5,183 nt of DNA from JAGZHZ01 sp965150505 (lineage in GTDB: Bacteria > Bacillota > Clostridia > Lachnospirales > Lachnospiraceae). Positions within the stretch are counted from its first letter, which is position 1; every line of letters begins with the position of its first letter. Made by a program: the position numbers and the translations under genes. This document shows positions 1 to 5,128 of this stretch, one piece after another. The stretch spans positions 1-5,183 of the forward strand of contig CBCTVZ010000138.1 in NCBI GenBank assembly GCA_965150505.1. Reading direction: 5' to 3'. Below the pieces are notes generated by a model that made no database searches, had not been told where the DNA came from, and worked only from the letters and a program-made list of their open reading frames with translations.

Positions 1-47
1 CACCTGAAGGTAGTGAGTTTCCGCCTATGGCAAACGAAAGGATTTAA
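1..47 (+). CDS. possible C-terminal tail of an upstream gene (partial, unrecognised)
   Basis: The reading frame from base 3 is open from the window edge and stops at TAA 45-47, giving a tail that reads PEGSEFPPMANERI. The frame from base 1 is also open to TGA at 52-54, so the frame cannot be chosen from 50 bases. I recognise neither tail. No terminator hairpin separates this stretch from the hemA promoter. It could equally be noncoding. Confidence 0.2.
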   Translation, partial: PEGSEFPPMANERI

Positions 48-69
48 TTTATGAAAAAAGAAATGGTCT

Positions 70-97
70 TTGACAGAAAAAAAGTTTGTGCTATGAT
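70..97 (+). promoter_or_regulatory. sigma-A promoter for hemA
   Basis: TTGACA at 70-75 is a perfect -35 box. A 16-base spacer leads to TATGAT at 92-97, preceded by TG at 89-90 (extended -10). Transcription would begin near 104, giving a leader of about 50 bases to the ATG at 155 or about 108 bases to the ATG at 212. No operator is evident. Confidence 0.7.
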
Positions 98-143
98 AAA
101 ACCATCCACGATCCATGACCAAAGAGTCTTGGTATTCGATTTT

Positions 144-151
144 AGGAAAGG
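144..151 (+). promoter_or_regulatory. ribosome binding site deciding the hemA start
   Basis: AGGAAAGG at 144-151 lies just upstream of the ATG at 155; the AGGA core is 7 bases from it. The alternative in-frame ATG at 212 is preceded by a T-rich run with no purine-rich site. The site therefore favours 155, although the conserved protein begins at about 212. Confidence 0.5.
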
Positions 152-154
152 AAA

Positions 155-1444
155 ATGGCACTTCTCCCACTGCCTGACGGAAATGGGTTTCCGTGCCTAA
201 GTAAAATTTTTATGAATATACAGATGATAGGAATTGATCACAGTAAAGCTAATATTGATGTGCGCTGTATTTTTTCATTTACAAAAAAACAAATGGCTGA
301 GGCTTTGCCAAAAATCAAAGCAAAAAAAGGGATTCACGGATGTATCATGATCTCAACGTGCAACCGCATGGAACTTTGGGTTAGCTGTGAAGAAAATTTA
401 TCATTTTCTCTGTGCGAACTGCTGTGTGAACTGCGCGAAGTGCCTGTTTCTCTTTATGAAACGTATTTTACAGAGAGAAACGGCAAAGAAGCCGTGTCTC
501 ATCTATTTGCGCTTTCATGCGGACTGAAATCAAAAATTTTAGGTGAAGATCAGATTATTACACAGGTAAAAGATGCTCTGACTTTTGCGCGCGAACAATA
601 TGTGACAGACAATGTACTGGAAGTTTTGTTCCGTATGGCAGTCACAGCGGCAAAAAAAGTAAAAACAGAGGTTGTATTATCCATCGCCAATCAGTCCGTT
701 ATCCATCAGGCCATTCATGTACTAAGCGATATGGGATATCAGCTAAATGGAAAAAAATGTATGGTAATCGGAAATGGAGCGATGGGAAAACTGGCCGCCT
801 CCACTTTACAGCAGGCTGGCATGGATGTGACTGTGACAGTAAGACAGTACAGAAGTGGAATGGTAGATATTCCAAGAGAATGTAAGCGAATTGATTATGG
901 CGAGAGAATGAGTCTGTTCCCAGAGTGCGATATGATTGTCAGCGCCACTGCAAGTCCAAACTATACCTTGACAAAAGAACTTGTAGAAACCGTAACGCTC
1001 ACCCATGAAATGATTCTGCTCGATCTTGCCGTTCCAAGAGATATCGACCCTCTGATCGCAGAGTTCGATACGATTAAGCTGTACGATATCGACGATTTCC
1101 ACATTGATGTTCAAAGTGAACAGTTAAAGGAAAATATTGAAAAAGCAAAGAAAATTTTAGAGGAACAGATGGAGGAATTTTATAAATGGTACGAATGCCG
1201 TGATATGATTCCACAAATACAGGAAATTCGAGAAAAGGCAGTGGAAGATTTAAGCTGGAGAATGCAAAAAATCATAAGAGAATTGCCAATGGAAACTGAC
1301 AGAAAAGAAGAATTGCAAAAACAGATGGGCAGCGCTGCTGGAAAAGTAATAGGAAAACTTCTTTTTGGTCTGAGAGGAAATATTTCACAGGAAAATTTCA
1401 GAGAATGTGTAGAGGTGCTTTCACAGTTGTACGCAGAGCCGTAA
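155..1444 (+). CDS. hemA: glutamyl-tRNA reductase
   Basis: Cytosolic NADPH-dependent enzyme reducing the glutamate of Glu-tRNA(Glu) to glutamate-1-semialdehyde, the first committed step of C5 tetrapyrrole synthesis (heme, siroheme, cobalamin). Seen in the 429-residue product: N-terminal catalytic domain with the STCNRME motif, whose Cys69 is the expected thioester nucleophile; LGEDQI at 129-134; a Rossmann GNGAMG loop at 206-211 for NADPH; DLAVPRDID at 290-298; and a helical, charged C-terminal dimerisation region from about 320. Length is normal for the family. Start: 155 has the only ribosome site, but the family N-terminus (MNIQMIGIDH) begins at residue 20 (base 212), so 19 residues may be extra. 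It has its own promoter and no strong terminator before the riboswitch unit. hemB, hemC, hemD and hemL are not adjacent. Family assignment is very secure; the start is not. Confidence 0.96.
   Translation: MALLPLPDGNGFPCLSKIFMNIQMIGIDHSKANIDVRCIFSFTKKQMAEALPKIKAKKGIHGCIMISTCNRMELWVSCEENLSFSLCELLCELREVPVSLYETYFTERNGKEAVSHLFALSCGLKSKILGEDQIITQVKDALTFAREQYVTDNVLEVLFRMAVTAAKKVKTEVVLSIANQSVIHQAIHVLSDMGYQLNGKKCMVIGNGAMGKLAASTLQQAGMDVTVTVRQYRSGMVDIPRECKRIDYGERMSLFPECDMIVSATASPNYTLTKELVETVTLTHEMILLDLAVPRDIDPLIAEFDTIKLYDIDDFHIDVQSEQLKENIEKAKKILEEQMEEFYKWYECRDMIPQIQEIREKAVEDLSWRMQKIIRELPMETDRKEELQKQMGSAAGKVIGKLLFGLRGNISQENFRECVEVLSQLYAEP
157..197 (+). promoter_or_regulatory. hairpin at the hemA 5' end
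   Basis: CGGAAA (178-183) pairs with TTTCCG (188-193) around a TGGG loop. Directly outside it TGCC (194-197) can pair with GGCA (157-160), making a stacked two-part stem that covers the ATG at 155 and sits just before the ATG at 212. A smaller hairpin, ACCAA/TTGGT, lies at about 118-133. I match no known riboswitch family here. It may influence start choice or may simply be coding sequence. Confidence 0.3.
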
Positions 1445-1463
1445 AGATTCAAAGTCAAAGGAC

Positions 1464-1492
1464 TTGACATGATAAATGCCGCATGATACAAT
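1464..1492 (+). promoter_or_regulatory. sigma-A promoter for the cobalamin riboswitch unit
   Basis: TTGACA (1464-1469), an exact 17-base spacer and TACAAT (1487-1492) with TG at 1484-1485 (extended -10) make a near-consensus promoter starting 20 bases after the hemA stop. Start of transcription would be near 1499, just ahead of the riboswitch. A TATAAT at 1501-1506 lacks a suitable -35 and is probably not a second promoter. Confidence 0.75.
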
Positions 1493-1515
1493 AACTAACG
1501 TATAATTCCATATAG

Positions 1516-1697
1516 CATAAAAAGTGTATCAACAGGTCAAAAGAACTGTTGATTGAGAGGGAATCAGGTGAGAGTCCTGAGCGATCCGGTCACTGTATTT
1601 AGGGAGCGATGTCTCAGATAAAGTCCATTGTGGCAGATTTGTCATGAGAAGGAGAGACAGAGCAATGATCTATAAGTCAGGAAACCTGCTTATTATG
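1516..1697 (+). ncRNA. cobalamin (B12) riboswitch aptamer
   Basis: Senses adenosylcobalamin or a related corrinoid and normally shuts down B12 synthesis or uptake genes. Conserved blocks in the expected order: a hairpin AACAG/CTGTT (about 1530-1552); the GGGAAt..GGTG..AGtCC block (1559-1579); CACTGTA (1591-1597); CCATTG (1624-1629); AGAAGG (about 1647-1652); and the B12 box AAGTCAGGAAACCTGCT (1674-1690). P1 closes by pairing CATAAAAAG (1516-1524) with CTTATTATG (1689-1697), with one mismatch. The box after the GGTG block (GATCCGGTCACTG) is a little divergent from the usual CCGC form, but nothing essential is obviously missing. No B12-related gene follows, which is unusual. Confidence 0.9.
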
Positions 1698-1791
1698 TAA
1701 AAGGTTAAAACTTCCGAGAAAAGTTTTACATCTTGTCTATCTACCCACATAGAGAGATATTATGTCTGTTTTTCGGAACAGGCATTTTTTT
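1698..1791 (+). terminator. riboswitch expression platform with intrinsic terminator
   Basis: ATGTCTGTT (1762-1770) pairs with AACAGGCAT (1777-1785) around TTTCGG, followed by a T run to 1791: a Rho-independent terminator. Upstream, TTCCGA (1712-1717) plus AAAA (1719-1722) can pair with TTTT (1769-1772) and TCGGAA (1773-1778), which would break the terminator stem and act as antiterminator. ATGTAAAA at 1695-1702, overlapping the P1 3' strand, can also pair with TTTTACAT near 1724-1731. This is a coherent transcriptional OFF-switch layout: B12 bound, termination; B12 absent, read-through. The pairing is by eye, not folded. Confidence 0.7.
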
Positions 1792-1867
1792 ATGGAATGC
1801 TGCGGAAAGTAAAACGCAGAACCTTGGATACGGTAATTATGCAGTAAATTAAACGGCATGGTGAGGA

Positions 1868-1969
1868 GTCCCGTCCTTTTTGAAGATATGAAGAAATTAA
1901 CGATTTCATTTTTTCCGCAAGAAAATGATTTCTATCCTCGATGATTCAGATTCTTAAAAAAGACGGGAC
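1868..1969 (+). repeat. 102-base imperfect inverted repeat (long hairpin)
   Basis: GTCCCGTC (1868-1875) is the exact reverse complement of GACGGGAC (1962-1969). The arms continue inward to about 1892 and 1945: 25 positions with about three mismatches and two G-U pairs. The centre adds a second stem, TCATTTT with AAAATGA (about 1905-1929). I see no flanking target-site duplication, so a MITE is not supported, and no T run follows, so it is not a terminator. Confidence 0.6.
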
Positions 1970-2016
1970 AAAATCATCCTTTTAAGAAACTTTTGAAAAA
2001 AGTAAAAAAATAACCC

Positions 2017-2112
2017 CTAGGGAGGCTTGTACCGACAGGGAAAACAGCGTATGATGAAGAAGATAACAAATACTCCAAAAAGTATTGTTACTGTCAAAAA
2101 ATAAAGTCTCAA
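2017..2112 (-). CDS. possible 31-residue single-span membrane peptide
   Basis: On the minus strand a TTG start (2110-2112) lies 5 bases after a perfect AAGGAG (2118-2123). The frame runs to TAG at 2017-2019. The product opens MRLYFLTVTILFGVFVI, continues as an unbroken hydrophobic helix of about 20 residues, and ends in a short Cys- and Arg/Lys-containing tail (RCFPCRYKPP). That layout, helix then basic tail, resembles small membrane peptides including type I toxins, but I recognise no family. A weak hairpin and a T run follow the stop on the minus strand (about 2003-2025). Against it: TTG start, no clear minus-strand promoter, and the malQ-side terminator hairpin directly upstream. It lies fully antisense to the riboswitch read-through RNA. 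A longer 80-residue frame overlaps in another phase but has no ribosome site. Confidence 0.25.
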   Translation of the reverse strand: MRLYFLTVTILFGVFVIFFIIRCFPCRYKPP

Positions 2113-2123
2113 AAAAACTCCTT

Positions 2124-2153
2124 AAAAGTACCGCATTTTGCGGTACTTTTTTT
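2124..2153 (+). terminator. strong intrinsic terminator ending the riboswitch unit
   Basis: AAAAGTACCGCA (2124-2135) and TGCGGTACTTTT (2139-2150) are perfectly complementary around TTT, and the T run continues to 2153. It would end read-through from the B12 unit before the malQ promoter. On the minus strand the hairpin sits immediately upstream of the AAGGAG of the candidate membrane peptide. Confidence 0.88.
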
Positions 2154-2172
2154 GATGTTCGACAAAAAAGAA

Positions 2173-2202
2173 ATGACGAGAGAATACGGTCTGTGGTATG
2201 AT
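2173..2202 (+). promoter_or_regulatory. probable malQ promoter
   Basis: TATGAT at 2197-2202 is preceded by TG at 2194-2195 (extended -10). An ATGACG, a weak -35 match, lies 18 bases upstream at 2173-2178. The start would be near 2209, leaving a leader of about 60 bases that can form a small hairpin, CCTGC (2218-2222) with GCAGG (2239-2243). No convincing CcpA (cre) site or MalR-type operator is visible. Confidence 0.5.
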
Positions 2203-2270
2203 GATAGAAAGTAAAATCCTGCAATCTGTATCAATAAAGCAGGGATAGAAAAATCAAATGAGGTGAAAAA

Positions 2271-3761
2271 ATGAGAGCAAGTGGTATTTTGCTTCCAGTC
2301 AGCACTCTGCCGTCTGAATATGGAATAGGTTGTTTTTCAAAAAGCGCGTATGAGTTTGTGGATCAGTTAAAAAAAGCCGGACAGAAATATTGGCAGATTC
2401 TTCCTCTTGGACCAACCAGTTATGGAGATTCGCCCTATCAATCTTTTTCAACTTTTGCAGGCAATCCATATTTTATCAGTCTGGAAGATTTGATAGAGGA
2501 AGGCGTTCTGACAAAAAAAGAATGCGATGAGGCAGATTTCGGGGATGACCCAAGAACCGTTGATTATGGAAAACTGTATAAAGAACGATTTCGACTGTTG
2601 AGAAAAGCATATGAACGCAGCGATATCAGTAAAAATCCAGCTTTTTGCACATTTATGGAACAGAATGGATACTGGGTACGAGATTATGCGCTGTTTATGG
2701 CAATCAAAGATTTTTTTCAAGGATCAAGCTGGAACGAATGGCCGGAAGACATCCGAAAACGATGGGATTATGCCATGGAATATTATCAGAGAACACTCTA
2801 TTATGAGATTGAATTTTACGAGTATGTGCAGTTCAAATTTTTTGAACAATGGTATCGCCTGAAAGCATATGCAAATGAAAAAAACATAAAAATTATAGGC
2901 GATATCCCAATCTATGTTGCATTTGACAGCGCCGATACCTGGGCAAATCCAGACTTATTCCAGTTAGATGAGAGTGGAATGCCGACTTCCGTTGCGGGAT
3001 GTCCGCCAGATGGATTTGCGGCAGACGGCCAAGTTTGGGGAAACCCTCTGTATCGCTGGGATTATCACGAATCCACACAGTTTTCTTGGTGGATCAGCCG
3101 TCTTCAAGCGTGTTTTCATCTCTATGATGTGGTCAGAATCGATCATTTTCGAGGATTCGATGAATATTTTTCTATTCCATATGGAGAAAAGACAGCGCAT
3201 CATGGTCATTGGGAGAAAGGTCCAGGTATGAAATTATTCTGGAAAGTGCGCGAATGTCTGGGAGAAAAAGAGATCATCGCAGAGGATTTAGGGTATGTGA
3301 CGGATTCCGTCCGCCAGCTTGTAAAAGACAGCGGATATCCTGGAATGAAAGTGATTGAATTTGCGTTCGATTCCAGAGACACCGGAAGCGCCAGCGATTA
3401 TCTGCCTCATAACTATACGCAAAATTGCGTCGTGTATACAGGCACGCATGACAATGAAACTTTGACAGGATGGCTCGAAGAAATTACGCATGAAGAAAGA
3501 CAGATGGTGCGAAAATATTTGAATAATTACCATGACACAAGAAAAGAATTATACTGGGATCTGAACTGTCTTGCCATGGCAAGCGTAGCAAAACTCTGTG
3601 TGATTCCTATTCAGGACTATTTGGGATATGGAAAAGAAGCCAGAATTAACCGCCCTTCCACATTAGGGATAAATTGGAAATGGAGAATGATAAAGGGCGA
3701 ATTTTCAGATACTCTGGCAGATAAAATCTTAGACCTGACACGTTGTTACGGCAGATTTTAA
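2271..3761 (+). CDS. malQ: 4-alpha-glucanotransferase (amylomaltase, GH77)
   Basis: Cytosolic disproportionating enzyme that moves alpha-1,4-glucan segments between maltooligosaccharides, releasing glucose, in maltodextrin and glycogen use. Of 496 residues, typical for bacterial MalQ. Seen: N-terminal GILLPVSTLPS; the YGDSPYQSFSTFAGNPYFI block (51-69), a family signature; IIGDIPIYVAFDSADTWANP (208-227); VAGCPPDGFAADGQVWGNPL (241-260); nucleophile Asp291 in VRIDHFRGF; acid/base Glu338 in IAEDLG; and third carboxylate Asp394 in TGTHDNET. All three GH77 catalytic acids are present. The ATG at 2271 follows GAGGTG (2260-2265) at 5 bases and starts the family's normal N-terminus. The gene stands alone with its own promoter and a terminator 27 bases after the stop; no glycogen phosphorylase or maltodextrin transporter is adjacent. 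Confidence 0.97.
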   Translation: MRASGILLPVSTLPSEYGIGCFSKSAYEFVDQLKKAGQKYWQILPLGPTSYGDSPYQSFSTFAGNPYFISLEDLIEEGVLTKKECDEADFGDDPRTVDYGKLYKERFRLLRKAYERSDISKNPAFCTFMEQNGYWVRDYALFMAIKDFFQGSSWNEWPEDIRKRWDYAMEYYQRTLYYEIEFYEYVQFKFFEQWYRLKAYANEKNIKIIGDIPIYVAFDSADTWANPDLFQLDESGMPTSVAGCPPDGFAADGQVWGNPLYRWDYHESTQFSWWISRLQACFHLYDVVRIDHFRGFDEYFSIPYGEKTAHHGHWEKGPGMKLFWKVRECLGEKEIIAEDLGYVTDSVRQLVKDSGYPGMKVIEFAFDSRDTGSASDYLPHNYTQNCVVYTGTHDNETLTGWLEEITHEERQMVRKYLNNYHDTRKELYWDLNCLAMASVAKLCVIPIQDYLGYGKEARINRPSTLGINWKWRMIKGEFSDTLADKILDLTRCYGRF

Positions 3762-3783
3762 TCCATGTGCCATTTCAAAACAC

Positions 3784-3828
3784 AAAAAAAGACGGAAACC
3801 GCTGATTTCTCAACGATTTCCGTCTTTT
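3784..3828. terminator. bidirectional intrinsic terminator (malQ / ancestral tRNA)
   Basis: AAAGACGGAAA (3788-3798) pairs with TTTCCGTCTTT (3817-3827). On the + strand it ends malQ, though the T run is short. On the minus strand it is followed by seven T and is stronger. It sits 14 bases beyond the 3' end of the tRNA fragment, so it is probably the original terminator of that tRNA gene, and now also catches transcripts leaving the integrase. Confidence 0.8.
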
Positions 3829-3841
3829 ATATATTATTCAA

Positions 3842-3862
3842 TGCCGGCGACCGGAATCGAAC
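3842..3862 (-). other. tRNA 3'-end fragment: attachment site of the mobile element
   Basis: Read on the minus strand this is GTTCGATTCCGGTCGCCGGC plus the discriminator A: position 53 of the T arm, the TTCGATT loop, the 3' T stem CCGGT and the 3' acceptor strand CGCCGGC. CCA is not encoded. Upstream of position 53 the sequence should be ACCG to complete the T stem but reads TAAA, and no matching GCCGGCG acceptor 5' strand lies within 100 bases. So the tRNA is cut in the T arm, as expected where an element has integrated into a tRNA 3' end. An intact copy should lie at the far end of the element. The isoacceptor cannot be decided; Thr or Leu are possible. Confidence 0.75.
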
Positions 3863-3871
3863 TTTAATGCC

Positions 3872-3958
3872 GTAAGATAGGTAAGAGGCGGTAAAACATT
3901 GAAAAATCGGTGTTTTTAGCCTCTTTTTTTTGTCGTTTTGCGGTAAGAGACGGTAAAA
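3872..3958. repeat. GTAAG-type direct repeats beside the attachment site
   Basis: GGTAAGAGGCGGTAAAA (3880-3896) recurs as GGTAAGAGACGGTAAAA (3942-3958), one mismatch in 17. Within and beside them the core GTAA recurs at 3872, 3881 and 3891, and at 3943 and 3953, at 9-10 base steps, about one DNA turn. Position and phasing suit arm-type binding sites for the recombinase's N-terminal domain or for an excisionase. That role is inferred. Confidence 0.55.
3883..3931 (+). terminator. intrinsic terminator at the element edge
   Basis: AAGAGGC (3883-3889) pairs with GCCTCTT (3919-3925); past a GG bulge, TAAAACA (3892-3898) pairs with TGTTTTTA (3911-3918). Eight T follow (3924-3931). It works only on the + strand and would stop transcription arriving from the malQ side before it runs antisense into the integrase. 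Confidence 0.65.
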
Positions 3959-3997
3959 AAAATCCCCTTTTTGTCCCCCCACCCTTAAAATCGACTT

Positions 3998-5107
3998 TTA
4001 AATGATCTGCACCTCATGGAGTTGTTCGTTGTCCTTTTGGGTTAATTTCTCTGTCACATGTAAGTAAATTTCTTTTGTGATAGAGCTGTTTTCATGTCCT
4101 AATCTTCTAGCAATCGTTTCAATATTTACCCCATTAGCTAATAACAAGGATGCGTGTGTATGCCTTAATGTATGGGCTGTGATAGATCGCCCTATAATTT
4201 TTTTAGAGTGTTCTCTTAAATATTTGTTGTATGAAAATATATTTACATGATCGCCTTTTTTATCACTAATAAATAAGTTTGTACGGTATCCACAAGAGAG
4301 TCCCTCAAGCCGTGTGTATTGTATGACCTCTTTACAGATAGACTCTAATTCAGGCTGTAAATAAACGTCACGAATAGAGCATAAAGTCTTCGGAGTGTTC
4401 ACAATCTTATTATTTGCATCATAGGTTTTAGTTATATGTATTAAATGTTCAGAAAAATCAATATCGGCAGTATTCAGAGCAATGGCTTCCCCAATCCGCA
4501 GACCAGAAAGGGCAAGGAAACGGGTAAGCAACTGCCATTTTTTTATCTTAATAGAAAATATTAGCTTGTTTAATTCCTGTTGCTCTAAGTATTTATCTTG
4601 TATTTTCTCCTTATGTGTTTGATCTTTGAAAGGCTTGATCTTCTCTATCAAAGATATGTCATTTACATAGTCGTTTTCATAGCCCCATCTTAAGAGAGCT
4701 AATAGGCGTGTGCGGTGTTCGTTCAATGTTCCGGAAGATTTCCCAGATCTGACAAAACATTCATTGATATAATTTGCTGTTAAGCGACTCATGAGAGCAT
4801 CTGACCCCAGAAGTTTTATAAGGCTGTTACATTGATAAGAATTTCTTCTGTAGGTAGATGGCTTCACGGTTAATTCCTGATAATTTAGATATCTGTTTAC
4901 TAGATCTCCAAAGGATAAATCTTCCGTTTTCTTCGGTGTGCTTTGACGTTCCTCAATCATCCTAAGCAATGTTTCTGTAGCTGTGCGTTTTGTGGCAGCC
5001 GTGTTTTTGGTCATAGTTATAGATACACGTTTTTTCTTTCCTGTCAGATAATCTGTATACTGTTCCACATATTTATATTTTCCTGACTTGGTTTTCTCAA
5101 CCCACAT
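3998..5107 (-). CDS. tyrosine recombinase / integrase (Tn916- and phage-type)
   Basis: Catalyses site-specific integration and excision of the element through a 3'-phosphotyrosine intermediate. The 369-residue product has three parts. Residues 1-55 are a small basic arm-binding domain (KYKYVEQYTDYLTGKKKRVS) of the kind in Gram-positive integrases. About 65-150 is a SAM-like core-binding domain. About 170-360 is the catalytic domain with Arg204 (SGLRIGEA), Lys240 (NTPKT), His312 and Arg315 (HTLRHTH), His338 (RLGHE) and nucleophile Tyr348 (EIYLHVTEK). All expected active-site residues are present and the length is normal, so it looks functional. The ATG at 5105-5107 follows AAAGGAG (5117-5123) by 9 bases. 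It reads toward the tRNA fragment; its stop is 135 bases from it. It starts 21 bases after the end of a possible upstream gene, probably co-transcribed. Confidence 0.95.
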   Translation of the reverse strand: MWVEKTKSGKYKYVEQYTDYLTGKKKRVSITMTKNTAATKRTATETLLRMIEERQSTPKKTEDLSFGDLVNRYLNYQELTVKPSTYRRNSYQCNSLIKLLGSDALMSRLTANYINECFVRSGKSSGTLNEHRTRLLALLRWGYENDYVNDISLIEKIKPFKDQTHKEKIQDKYLEQQELNKLIFSIKIKKWQLLTRFLALSGLRIGEAIALNTADIDFSEHLIHITKTYDANNKIVNTPKTLCSIRDVYLQPELESICKEVIQYTRLEGLSCGYRTNLFISDKKGDHVNIFSYNKYLREHSKKIIGRSITAHTLRHTHASLLLANGVNIETIARRLGHENSSITKEIYLHVTEKLTQKDNEQLHEVQII

Positions 5108-5128
5108 CTTAGATCACTCCTTTTTAAA

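Larger units (their letters stand above)
1792..2153 (+). ncRNA. candidate B12-regulated noncoding read-through RNA (gene-free stretch)
   Basis: Between the riboswitch terminator and the next terminator there is no + strand reading frame with a ribosome site; the longest ATG frame I see encodes 28 residues (1858-1944). The stretch contains a small hairpin CTGCG/CGCAG (1800-1819), a 102-base inverted repeat (1868-1969), and ends in a strong terminator. If the riboswitch lets polymerase through, the product is a discrete RNA of about 360 bases downstream of the aptamer. It may be a real regulatory RNA, like the B12-riboswitch RNAs Rli55 in Listeria and EutX in Enterococcus, or the scar of a deleted B12 operon. 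I could not identify the ANTAR-binding double hairpins those RNAs carry. Confidence 0.35.

Noticed and set aside
1..50. Faint resemblance to the 3' part of a c-di-GMP-I or ZTP riboswitch (AGGTAGTGAG, CCGCCTATGGCAA).
   Set aside because: Only 50 bases are visible, the needed hairpins are not closed, and frames are open across it. Not supportable without the upstream sequence.
51..200. A 49-codon + strand frame with a modest AAAGGA upstream, overlapping the hemA start.
   Set aside because: The product matches nothing I know, and the near-perfect hemA promoter (70-97) lies inside it. Most likely chance, though translation coupled to hemA at 212 is conceivable.
1858..1944. A 28-codon + strand frame starting MVRSPVLFEDMKK in the read-through region.
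   Set aside because: No ribosome site, and it lies inside the inverted repeat, whose pairing explains the sequence better.
2015..2022. Perfect 8-base palindrome CCCTAGGG.
   Set aside because: Single short palindrome with no partner site or promoter context; likely chance.
1982..2224. An 80-codon minus-strand frame.
   Set aside because: TTG start without a ribosome site, runs through a perfect terminator hairpin, and has low-complexity Phe/Ser/Leu content. The 31-codon frame with AAGGAG in the same stretch is more credible.
806..3533. Several 60-103 codon frames opposite or in other phases of hemA and malQ.
   Set aside because: They are shadows of two unambiguous genes, with no ribosome sites and no recognisable domains.
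3964..3984. C-rich run (G-rich on the minus strand) as a possible G-quadruplex after the integrase.
   Set aside because: Only three G tracts with one of six G; it does not fit four tracts of three with loops. Possible only as a two-layer or bulged form.
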